Below are positions 1 through 7,272 of a stretch of 13,422 nt of DNA, piece after piece. Position numbers and translations under genes: made by a program. Position 1 is the stretch's first letter. Every line of letters starts with the position of its first letter. The notes under the pieces are model-generated. The model did not search any database and was not told the DNA's origin. It was given only the letters and a program-made list of their open reading frames with translations. Origin of the DNA: a bacterium (GTDB lineage Bacteria > BMS3Abin14); assembly GCA_022865845.1 (NCBI GenBank), contig JALHUC010000383.1, positions 1 through 13,422 on the forward strand, written 5' to 3'.

Positions 1-237
1 ACTGGAGCAGGGATCTATGTAAAAGCCGATAAGGCCGAACCGATTGCCATCGTACCGGACGACAAAGATCCTGGTCCCAGTCCATTTGACATCATTGATG
101 CCCGCATCGTGGTCGAAGGCGAAGTGGCCGCCATCGCGGCCGGCGATTCGGATCATGCCAAAAATGCCATGATCCGACACTTAAATCAGGTCAAAGGGGT
201 GCTGCTTCAGAACGGCAATGCAGGAAAGGCAGACTGA
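1..237 (+). pseudogene. GntR-family (FCD-type) regulator, 3' part, with apparent internal deletion of the effector domain
   Basis: The frame is open from the left edge to TGA at 235-237, giving 78 residues. It begins with TGAGIYV, the usual end of the GntR winged helix, and continues through a linker to FDIIDARIVVEGEVAAIAA, which looks like the first helix of an FCD ligand-binding domain. The next residues, GDSDHAKNAMIRHL, resemble the last FCD helix. A normal FCD domain has about 80-95 residues between these two segments, including the Asp/His metal ligands, and here they are absent while the frame is kept. The junction lies in an Ala-rich stretch (AAIAAGD) where both parental sequences could be alike, which suggests recombination or an assembly collapse. 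The DNA-binding half is outside the window. ExuR/UxuR-like regulators of this family control uronate genes, and uxaC starts 1 nt after the stop. If real, the protein could bind DNA but probably not sense a ligand. The family call is good; whether it is a pseudogene is less sure. Confidence 0.65.
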
Positions 238-238
238 C

Positions 239-1654
239 ATGAATACGAACATCGATCTGCACGAGGACAGACTGTTTCCTGCTGATTCAGTGACCCGTGC
301 CATCGCCCGCCGTTTATACGGCGAGGTGGTGGATCTGCCTATTTTAAGCCCTCATGGACACACCGATCCGACCTGGTATGCAAAAAACATTTCCTTTTCA
401 AATCCGACGGAGCTTTTTATCATTCCGGACCATTATGTGTTCCGAATGCTCTACAGCCAGGGTATCCCCCTGGAAAAGCTGGGTGTGCCGAGTGTGGACG
501 GCAGGGAATCGGAATCGGATCCCAGGGCTGTGTGGCGGCTGTTCGCGGAGAATTATCACCTTTTTCGGGGTACGCCCTCACGGTTATGGTTCGAACACGC
601 TCTTACCGGGATTTTCGGCATCTTCCAGCGTCCGGGCCCGGAAAATGCCGATGCTGTGTATGATGCCATTCAGGAAAAACTTCAGACCCCGGAATTCCGC
701 ATTCGCAGTTTGTACGATCGTTTAAACATCGAGGTGTTGTCGACAACGGACTCCCCTTTGGACGATTTGGCTCAACATGCCGCCATTAAGGAAAGCGGCT
801 GGGAGGGTCGGATCATCCCTGCTTTTCGCCCTGACGCAGTCGTCGATCCCGAATTTGAGGGCTTTGCCGAAGGCGTGGCCGTTTTAGGAGAGTTGACCGG
901 AGAGAACACCGACACCTGGCAGGGATATTTGCGAGCATTGGCTGCAAGGCGAGAATTTTTCAAGTCCCTGGGAGCCACTTCCACTGACCACGGGCATCCA
1001 ACCGCAGCCACAGCAGATTTGGAACGAAGCCAGTGCGAAACTCTCCTGGCCAAGGCCTTAAGTGGTGATATTTCCCGTGAAGAAGCCGAACTGTTCCGAG
1101 CCCAGATGCTTACAGAAATGGCCGGCATGAGTTTGGAAGACGGATTGGTCATGCAGATCCATCCGGGCTCTTTTCGCAACCACAGCTGTGATCTGTTCAA
1201 GGGCTTTGGCCGGGACAAGGGCGCGGACATTCCCATGCGCACCGATTATGTGCAGGCATTAAAACCCCTTTTGGACAAGTATGGGACCGAGAAGAATCTC
1301 ACCGTGATCCTGTTTACCCTGGACGAAAGCAGCTACAGCCGTGAACTGGCTCCTCTGGCCGGGGTGTATCCCATCCTGCGGCTGGGTCCGGCGTGGTGGT
1401 TTTACGACAGCCCCGAAGGCATGCTGCGCTTCAGGCGTACAACCACAGAGACGGCGGGGTTTTACAACACGGTCGGGTTTAATGATGATACCCGGGCGTT
1501 TCTGTCCATTCCGGCCCGGCATGACGTGGCTCGCAGGGTGGATTGTGCCTATCTGGCAGAATTGGTTGCAACCCATCGGCTGGAGGAGGACGAAGCTGTT
1601 CAGGTGGCACAAGACCTGGCATATAACCTGGCAAAAGAAGTGTACAGGCTTTAA
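239..1654 (+). CDS. uxaC: Uronate isomerase (glucuronate/galacturonate isomerase)
   Basis: UxaC is a cytoplasmic, amidohydrolase-related isomerase that converts D-glucuronate to D-fructuronate and D-galacturonate to D-tagaturonate, the entry step of hexuronate catabolism. The 471-residue product matches the family length of about 470. Recognisable blocks in order are the HGH metal-type motif at residues 39-41 (SPHGHTDP), DHYVFRML at 64-71 (GDHYKWRAM in E. coli), STTDSPLDDL, STDHGHP, MQIHPGSFRNHS (equivalent to the YHIGALRNNN block) and the C-terminal YNLAKEVYRL. I chose ATG 239 because a GGAAAGG ribosome site at 223-229 sits about 9 nt upstream and the start follows the regulator stop by 1 nt, implying translational coupling. 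An in-frame ATG at 218 lies inside the regulator gene and adds an uncharacteristic N-terminus. The family is certain; which uronate is preferred cannot be read from the sequence. Confidence 0.95.
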   Translation: MNTNIDLHEDRLFPADSVTRAIARRLYGEVVDLPILSPHGHTDPTWYAKNISFSNPTELFIIPDHYVFRMLYSQGIPLEKLGVPSVDGRESESDPRAVWRLFAENYHLFRGTPSRLWFEHALTGIFGIFQRPGPENADAVYDAIQEKLQTPEFRIRSLYDRLNIEVLSTTDSPLDDLAQHAAIKESGWEGRIIPAFRPDAVVDPEFEGFAEGVAVLGELTGENTDTWQGYLRALAARREFFKSLGATSTDHGHPTAATADLERSQCETLLAKALSGDISREEAELFRAQMLTEMAGMSLEDGLVMQIHPGSFRNHSCDLFKGFGRDKGADIPMRTDYVQALKPLLDKYGTEKNLTVILFTLDESSYSRELAPLAGVYPILRLGPAWWFYDSPEGMLRFRRTTTETAGFYNTVGFNDDTRAFLSIPARHDVARRVDCAYLAELVATHRLEEDEAVQVAQDLAYNLAKEVYRL

Positions 1655-1691
1655 TCGGCAAATGGTCAAAAGTGGAAACACGCGCTAAAAG

Positions 1692-1775
1692 GTGGGATTT
1701 ACGTTGATAACCCTGCTGCTGGTGATCTAAGTACCGGCCTTCTGCATGTTTCTGCCCAACCTGCTGTTCAACTAA
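1692..1775 (+). pseudogene. Remnant of the 3' end of a TRAP transporter large-subunit gene (dctM-like)
   Basis: Between uxaC and the SDR gene, the frame starting at GTG 1692 reads VGFTLITLLLVI, a TAA at 1728-1730, then VPAFCMFLPNLLFN and TAA at 1773-1775. This matches the typical end of DctM proteins (…LLLITYIPALSLWLPNLL). The intact DctM in this window ends MLITFIPAISLTLPNLIG. The in-frame stop falls where the family usually has Tyr or Phe, so one base change from a Tyr codon would explain it. Nothing recognisable as the rest of dctM lies upstream; uxaC ends at 1654. My reading is that a TRAP cassette once sat between uxaC and the SDR gene and was deleted, leaving about 25 codons. The match is short and was made by eye, so chance similarity is possible. 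Confidence 0.55.
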
Positions 1776-1814
1776 CGCCAGGACAAATAATCAAGATTCA
1801 AGGAGATACCTGAT

Positions 1815-2609
1815 ATGAACGACATCAGTCAAAACTACCTGAACGACCTTTTCGGCCTGGCAGGTAAGACCGCTGTGGTGGTAGGCGGCACGGGTGTGCT
1901 CTGCGGCGCCATGGCCCACGGGATGTGGCGTGCCGGCTGCAATGTGGTGCTGGCGGGCCGCGATGCGGACAAGGCCCAAGCCCACCGAAAAGCCTGGGAA
2001 GCCTCTGATGAACAGGTCCGATTTTATAAGACCGATGCCACGGACAAAAATTCCCTGACGGCCCTGGCGGAGCAGGCCGAAGACTGGTTCGGCGGGACGG
2101 ACATCTGGATCAACGGAGCCGGTATCAATTCAAACACGCCCTATCTGGACATCGACCAGGAGGAGTTCGACCGCATCTTAAATGTCAATTTGAAATCAGT
2201 GCATCTGGCATGCCAGGTGGCCGGGGGGCGCTGGATTGAACAGGGCCGCGGCGGCAACATCATCAACATGTCTTCCATGTCGGCCATCCGTCCTTTGAGC
2301 CGGGTGTTTACCTATTCCGTGACCAAGGCCGCTCTCTGGAACCTGACCCAGAACCTGGCCCAGGAATGGGCCCCGCACGGCATCCGGGTCAACGCTCTTT
2401 GCCCGGGTTTCTTTCCGGCCGAGCAAAACCGCAAGATACTCGATCCGGACCGCGTGGAAGCTATCATGCGCCAGACACCCATGGACCGGTTCGGAGAAGC
2501 CGAAGAGCTGGTGGGGGCCACCTTGCTGTTGGCTTCGGACAAGGCCGGAAGCTTCATTACCGGTGCCAATCTGGTTGTGGACGGCGGTTTTTCAGTCACG
2601 TCGATTTAA
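1815..2609 (+). CDS. uxuB: SDR-type D-mannonate oxidoreductase (fructuronate reductase)
   Basis: This is a classical short-chain dehydrogenase of 264 residues, predicted to reduce D-fructuronate to D-mannonate in the cytoplasm. The cofactor loop is GGTGVLCG (24-31), NGAG is at 100-103, and the catalytic residues are Ser154, Tyr167 and Lys171 (YSVTK). Two stretches point to the YjmF/UxuB-like mannonate oxidoreductase branch rather than a general SDR: the GVLCGAMA variant of the glycine loop and ALCPGFFPAEQNRKIL (195-210), whose PGFF..EQNR core is typical of that branch. AGRD (47-50) after the second strand has an Arg often seen in NADP(H)-using SDRs, so NADPH is possible. An AAGGAGAT ribosome site ends about 9 nt before ATG 1815. 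Placement between uxaC and uxaE supports the role. KduD or gluconate 5-dehydrogenase are alternatives I consider less likely. Confidence 0.82.
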   Translation: MNDISQNYLNDLFGLAGKTAVVVGGTGVLCGAMAHGMWRAGCNVVLAGRDADKAQAHRKAWEASDEQVRFYKTDATDKNSLTALAEQAEDWFGGTDIWINGAGINSNTPYLDIDQEEFDRILNVNLKSVHLACQVAGGRWIEQGRGGNIINMSSMSAIRPLSRVFTYSVTKAALWNLTQNLAQEWAPHGIRVNALCPGFFPAEQNRKILDPDRVEAIMRQTPMDRFGEAEELVGATLLLASDKAGSFITGANLVVDGGFSVTSI

Positions 2610-2690
2610 TGGACATTTCGTAAAACTTTTTTGAGTCATTGTAAATCGGGTGACATTCCCGGTTATCCTTAATCCATACGCGAGATCACA

Positions 2691-4289
2691 ATGACGACCC
2701 AAAACGAGCTGCTGCATACTTTTTTAAAAAATCCTGACAGCGAGAATGGACGCGAGCAAGGCTTACGTCTAATTCGGTCTATCGCTGAAAGTTTAACTGT
2801 AAATCCGCTGACCGAAACTCTGCGGGCTGGAAAAGACGGCCTGCTCATCCTGACAGAAAAAAAGAAACTCTCAGAAGACCTTGCCTTGGTCTGCACTCCC
2901 GGAGGCACAACGCCCGCCTGGCTGGATCTTTTCGTCGGCGAGCGGGTAGAGATCGAAGGTGTGCAGGTTTTGGCTGCCCGGTGCACGCTAGAGAATGCTT
3001 CGGCACTGCAGGCAGCTTTACCCAATCTTGTTCCCGTTCCGCTGGGGCTAAGCCCGTCGTTCGGTTTCGGCGACCGCATCGGCCTGGCCACGCCCGGCCA
3101 CGCAAAAGCCATGTACGCGCAGGGTAAGACCCTGGTTCCCATCTTCGCCCAGCAGTCCGTCCGTGAAATGACCCGCACCGATCGCACTCCGGGCCAGGTG
3201 ATGGCTGATGCCACCTGGGGCGCTTTTCGGGCCGGATGGCAGGGGCAGGTGGGTGCAGACGCCGATCATCTTAAGACCGCGACCGACGTGGATGACATGG
3301 CCAAGGCAGGATTCACCTTGTTTACCCTCGACCCTTCCGATCACGTGGATCAAAGAGCCGACAACTATACTGAAACCCAGGTCGACGAGCGCTTTTGGGC
3401 CCTGCTGCAGGATAAAGTTCCCGGCGCTTCAGAAGTGCTGGGTTTGTACGCGGGCAAAACCATTGATTTAGGGTCGAAAAAAATTCAACTGGGCGAGAAC
3501 GAAATAAAGCGGGCGGCGGTGAAATACGGCCGAGCACTGGCCCATATCTACGCCATGGCCGAACATGCGGCACGGGCCATGGCCGGACGGGGATTCGAAT
3601 TGGAGATTTCGGTGGATGAAACTGAACAGCCGACCTCCATATCGGAGCACCTGTTTATTGCACTCGAACTGAAAAGGCATGAAGTGCCGCTCGTAAGCCT
3701 TGCCCCGCGCTTTGTCGGAGACTTCGAAAAGGGAGTGGACTATCGGGGCGATGTAACTCGTTTTGATGCCGAACTGACCCTGCACGCGGCCATTGCCGAA
3801 CAATATGGTCCTTATAAAATCAGCCTGCACAGCGGTAGTGACAAATTCGGTGTGTACCCACAGTTAGGGCGGATCACCCATCAGGCTTTCCATGTCAAGA
3901 CCGCGGGCACCAGCTACCTGGAAGCCCTGCGCGCTGCCTGCCGGGCCGATCCCGATTTCTTCCGCGAAATCGCTGTCTTTTCTTTAGAGCAATTCGAAAC
4001 GGACCGGGCTACCTATCACATCAGCGCAACATTATCGGGCACACCTGCGCCCGACGGTCTTTCAGCGAGCGAGCTGGAGCACCTGTATCTGAACGAGGAC
4101 AATGGCCGCCAGATCCTGCATGTGACCTATGGCTCCGTTTTAACGGCCAGAACTGGAGGGAACAACAGCCCCTACCGATTTCGCGAGAGGCTGCAGGCGT
4201 TGCTGCTTGAACACCGCGATCTGCACGATCAGGTGCTGGCCGATCATCTGGGCAAACACCTGCGTCTCTTGTGCGGAAAAGAAGGATAA
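2691..4289 (+). CDS. uxaE: Tagaturonate/fructuronate epimerase
   Basis: This 532-residue protein looks like UxaE, the enzyme first described in Thermotoga maritima that interconverts D-tagaturonate and D-fructuronate. It lets a galacturonate route join the glucuronate route without a separate tagaturonate reductase and altronate dehydratase. Diagnostic-looking stretches are GLSPSFGFGDRIGLATPGHA (119-138), FTLDPSDHVD (211-220) and ISLHSGSDKFGVYPQLGRIT further on, whose acidic and histidine residues suit a metal-dependent epimerase. It is somewhat longer than my recollection of the Thermotoga protein (just under 500 residues). The start is preceded by only a weak ribosome site, and 81 nt separate it from the SDR stop, the largest gap inside this gene run apart from the 160-nt gap before the SDR gene. 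The kinase gene begins 2 nt after its stop. The family is fairly certain from the motifs and the company it keeps; no uxaA or uxaB is present. Confidence 0.85.
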   Translation: MTTQNELLHTFLKNPDSENGREQGLRLIRSIAESLTVNPLTETLRAGKDGLLILTEKKKLSEDLALVCTPGGTTPAWLDLFVGERVEIEGVQVLAARCTLENASALQAALPNLVPVPLGLSPSFGFGDRIGLATPGHAKAMYAQGKTLVPIFAQQSVREMTRTDRTPGQVMADATWGAFRAGWQGQVGADADHLKTATDVDDMAKAGFTLFTLDPSDHVDQRADNYTETQVDERFWALLQDKVPGASEVLGLYAGKTIDLGSKKIQLGENEIKRAAVKYGRALAHIYAMAEHAARAMAGRGFELEISVDETEQPTSISEHLFIALELKRHEVPLVSLAPRFVGDFEKGVDYRGDVTRFDAELTLHAAIAEQYGPYKISLHSGSDKFGVYPQLGRITHQAFHVKTAGTSYLEALRAACRADPDFFREIAVFSLEQFETDRATYHISATLSGTPAPDGLSASELEHLYLNEDNGRQILHVTYGSVLTARTGGNNSPYRFRERLQALLLEHRDLHDQVLADHLGKHLRLLCGKEG

Positions 4290-4291
4290 GA

Positions 4292-5845
4292 ATGATGGCA
4301 GCGAACACCGTTTCCTTTGCCGACCGGTGTTCACCGCTGGTCATGACCCTGGACATCGGGTCCTCTTCGGTGCGCTGCGGTATTTTTGACAGTACGGCTC
4401 GGGCAGTGGAAAACATGGAGGCCGCACTTCCCCATCGACTGGAAACCGGGCGGGACGGCATTTCCAGGGTCGATCCCGAGGCCTTGCTTGAAGCCTTGTT
4501 TTTATGTATCGACAAGGTGCTGGATGGTCTCGGCACCGCCGGCAGGGATATTGCGGCTGTGGGGTGCTGCACGTTTGTGGCCAACGTGATGGGCCTGGAC
4601 GCTTCGGATCGCCCGGTTATGCCGCTCAGCACCTATGCGGACACCTCTTCCTGGCCTCAGGCCGAACGACTGAAGACTGAATTAGACCAGGAAAAGGTGC
4701 GACAACGAGTCGGCTGCTACTTTCACCCCAGTTACCTGCCATCCCGGTTTTTGTTCTGGAAAGAAACGGATTCGGCTTTGTTTCACAAGGTGACCCGATG
4801 GGTCAGCCTTGGCGAATATCTGGAAAAGACCCTGTTCGGCCCATCCGATCGGTCCGGCGTGACCCACAGCGTGGCTTCCTGGACCGGGCTTCTGAACCGG
4901 CACTCCCTGGATTGGGATGAAGAACTGTTGGACCATCTGGCCCTGGAAAAGGGTACCCTGTCCCGATTGGTTGATGTGTCCGAGCCCCGCACCGGGCTGA
5001 CAAAAAGGTTTGCAGAGCGCTGGCCTGTGCTGCAGAACATACCGTGGTTTCCGGCAATCGGCGACGGTGCGGCGGCCAACCTTGGCAGTGCCAAGACCGG
5101 TACGCCGCAAACTGTGGTCGTCACCCTGGGTACAACCGGGGCTGTACGGGCAATCATCCAGGGGCCGCTCCCTCGTATCCCGGAGGGCTTGTGGTGTTAC
5201 CTCGTGGACAAGGATCGTCTTTTACCCGGCGGTGCACTGACCGAAGGCGGCAACGTCCATGCCTGGATGTGCGAAGCCCTGAACCTGAACGATCCCGTTA
5301 GTTTGGAGCAGGAGCTCGACGCCATGCAGCCGGACGCACACGGCTTGACCTTTCTCCCTTTTTTCGCGGGTGAACGCAGCCCGGGTTGGCGGGGCCGGGC
5401 CACCGCCACGGTGCACGGCATGACATTGGCGACAAAGCCTCTGGAAATTCTGCGTGCCGGTATGGAATCCGTGACACTCCGTCTGGGCCTGATCTTCGAG
5501 CGCCTGATGCCCCTGCTTGAGATGACAACCGAAGACCACCCAACTGATATCCCCGTTGTGGCGGGAGGAGGGGCCCTGGCCGCCTCACCAGCCTGGACTC
5601 AAATGTTGGCGGACGTGCTGGGGCACAAGGTCGAGCGTTGCGGCCTGGACGAGACTTCTTCCCGGGGTGTTGCCCTGATGGTTCTTGAGTTTATTGAAGC
5701 TTATAAAACGCCAGCAGGCACAATATCCGGAACTGTGTTCGAACCCGATCCCGATGCACATGATATCTACCGGGCGGCTCAGGAACGGCAGGCAGATTTA
5801 TACGACACCATCCGTGAATTCGACGAAAGGGAGCGTGGGAATTGA
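4292..5845 (+). CDS. gntK: FGGY-family carbohydrate kinase, probable gluconokinase
   Basis: This is a two-domain FGGY sugar kinase of 517 residues, predicted to phosphorylate D-gluconate to 6-phosphogluconate with ATP. The N-terminal phosphate loop is LDIGSSSVR (Asp21). The catalytic-Asp region reads AIGDGAAANLGSA, close to the VIGASDGxxANLG of FGGY gluconokinases. The C-terminal ATPase half has VTLGTTGAVR, FLPFFAGERSPGW (gluconokinase-like FLPYxAGERxPxW) and VVAGGGALAASPAWTQMLAD. I chose ATG 4292 (or 4295) because a GAAGGATAAG ribosome site lies just upstream. An in-frame GTG at 4271 falls inside uxaE and adds a basic, unconvincing extension. The gene ends overlapping the next start by 1 nt. 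Its place beside 6-phosphogluconate dehydrogenase strongly favours gluconate over xylulose or rhamnulose as substrate. FGGY specificity cannot be fixed by motif alone. Confidence 0.82.
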   Translation: MMAANTVSFADRCSPLVMTLDIGSSSVRCGIFDSTARAVENMEAALPHRLETGRDGISRVDPEALLEALFLCIDKVLDGLGTAGRDIAAVGCCTFVANVMGLDASDRPVMPLSTYADTSSWPQAERLKTELDQEKVRQRVGCYFHPSYLPSRFLFWKETDSALFHKVTRWVSLGEYLEKTLFGPSDRSGVTHSVASWTGLLNRHSLDWDEELLDHLALEKGTLSRLVDVSEPRTGLTKRFAERWPVLQNIPWFPAIGDGAAANLGSAKTGTPQTVVVTLGTTGAVRAIIQGPLPRIPEGLWCYLVDKDRLLPGGALTEGGNVHAWMCEALNLNDPVSLEQELDAMQPDAHGLTFLPFFAGERSPGWRGRATATVHGMTLATKPLEILRAGMESVTLRLGLIFERLMPLLEMTTEDHPTDIPVVAGGGALAASPAWTQMLADVLGHKVERCGLDETSSRGVALMVLEFIEAYKTPAGTISGTVFEPDPDAHDIYRAAQERQADLYDTIREFDERERGN

Positions 5846-7257
5846 TGATGAAAAGCAATGACGTCGGATTGATCGGCCTGGGGGTTATGGGCCAGAACCT
5901 GGCGTTAAACATTGCCCGCAATGAATTTAAAACAGCGGCATATGACATCACCGCTGAGACCACCCGGGAATTCATGGATCGGATCGGGAGCGAGTCGGGC
6001 ATTACCGCTGTTGATGATCTGAGGGAACTGGCCGCTGTACTGACCCGGCCGCGAAAGATCCTTTTAATGGTCCAGGCCGGTCCTGCCGTGGATGAGGTTA
6101 TCGAGGGGCTCGTGGATGTTTTGGAACCCGGCGATCTGATCATGGACGGCGGAAACTCGTTGTTTAGTGATACGCAACGTCGAGGGGTGTTCCTTGCCGA
6201 AAAGGAACTGAAGTATCTGGGCGTGGGCATCTCGGGCGGAGAAGAAGGTGCCTTAAATGGGCCCAGTATAATGCCGGGCGGTGACCTGCAGGCCTGGCAA
6301 ATGGTCGAGCCCATTTTCAAAGCCATTGCGGCCAGGGCCGATGAAGAACCCTGTGTGGCGCTCATGGGCGCAGGTGGGGCGGGTCATTTCGTAAAGATGG
6401 TTCACAACGGCATTGAGTATGGGGACATGCAGCTCATTGGCGAAAGCTATGATCTGATGCGCAGGACCCTGGGGATGTCTGCTGCCGATCTGGCCGAGGT
6501 GTTCGCCGAATGGAGCCGGGGCCCGCTATCTTCTTATCTTATCGACATTACGGCCGATATTTTTTGCAAAATAGATGAAGAAACCGGCAAACCCCTGGTG
6601 GATCTGATCCTGGACACGGCCGGTCAGAAAGGCACGGGCCGCTGGACCGTGCAAAGCGCCCTGGAGCTGGGTGTGGCTGTGCCGACGCTGGCGGCTGCCG
6701 TGGATGCCCGTGTTATCTCTTCACTCAAGAAAGAGCGTACCAACGCTGCCAGGATGCTGCCCGGGCCGAAGGCTTCTTCCGCAGGCGGCCGGCAGCAGAC
6801 CTTCATTGAAAAGTTGGGTAAGGCCCTGTACACGGCCAAGATCTGTGCTTATGCCCAGGGCTTTGCCCTGATGCAGGCCGCGGACGGAGCTTATGGTTTC
6901 GGTCTGGATTTAGGAGAAACGGCCCGAGTGTGGAAGGCTGGCTGTATTATCCGGGCCCTGTTTCTGGAAGAGGTGCGCAGGGCTTTTGCCACAAAACCTG
7001 ACATTGACAACCTGCTGATGGACCCGTTCTTTTCCAAGGCAGCCGGGGAGGGTCAGCAGGCCTTGCGGGAAGTGGTATCCGTTGGCTCCCAGGCCGGGGT
7101 GGCTGTACCCGCGTTGTCTGCATCCCTGGCATATTACGATGCTTACCGTACGGATCGTCTGCCGGTCAATCTGCTGCAGGCCCAACGTGACTACTTTGGG
7201 GCACACACCTATCAACGCACGGACAAGGAAGGCGTTTTTCACACAAAATGGAAATAA
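5845..7257 (+). CDS. gnd: 6-phosphogluconate dehydrogenase, decarboxylating (long form)
   Basis: Gnd oxidatively decarboxylates 6-phosphogluconate to ribulose 5-phosphate and CO2. The 470-residue length and C-terminal end (QRDYFGAHTYQR…GVFHTKW) mark the long, homodimeric form. Visible motifs are the Rossmann loop GLGVMG (11-16), the signature GISGGEEGALNGPSIMPGG (128-146), catalytic Lys184 and Asn188 with Glu191 in HFVKMVHNGIEYGD, and DTAGQKGTGRWT. One departure stands out. At the end of the second strand, where NADP-dependent enzymes carry Asn-Arg-Thr with the Arg gripping the 2'-phosphate, this protein has Tyr33-Asp34-Ile35-Thr36. An acidic residue there and no Arg suggests NAD+ preference. 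The kinase TGA overlaps ATG 5845 by one base; ATG 5848 is equally possible. Family identity is certain, cofactor preference is inferred. Confidence 0.95.
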   Translation: MMKSNDVGLIGLGVMGQNLALNIARNEFKTAAYDITAETTREFMDRIGSESGITAVDDLRELAAVLTRPRKILLMVQAGPAVDEVIEGLVDVLEPGDLIMDGGNSLFSDTQRRGVFLAEKELKYLGVGISGGEEGALNGPSIMPGGDLQAWQMVEPIFKAIAARADEEPCVALMGAGGAGHFVKMVHNGIEYGDMQLIGESYDLMRRTLGMSAADLAEVFAEWSRGPLSSYLIDITADIFCKIDEETGKPLVDLILDTAGQKGTGRWTVQSALELGVAVPTLAAAVDARVISSLKKERTNAARMLPGPKASSAGGRQQTFIEKLGKALYTAKICAYAQGFALMQAADGAYGFGLDLGETARVWKAGCIIRALFLEEVRRAFATKPDIDNLLMDPFFSKAAGEGQQALREVVSVGSQAGVAVPALSASLAYYDAYRTDRLPVNLLQAQRDYFGAHTYQRTDKEGVFHTKWK

Positions 7258-7272
7258 AAAAGGACAAATAGC

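Noticed and set aside
1815..2609. SDR read as KduD, partner of KduI
   Set aside because: The GVLC glycine loop and the PGFF..EQNR stretch fit the mannonate oxidoreductase branch, and its neighbours are uxaC and uxaE, not kduI.
2610..2690. Hairpin or promoter in the SDR-uxaE gap
   Set aside because: Only a 4-bp stem (CGGG/CCCG) and no convincing -35/-10 pair or operator are visible.
4021..4632. Minus-strand open frame of 203 codons across the uxaE-gntK junction
   Set aside because: It is a shadow of two well-supported plus-strand genes, with low-complexity composition and no motif.
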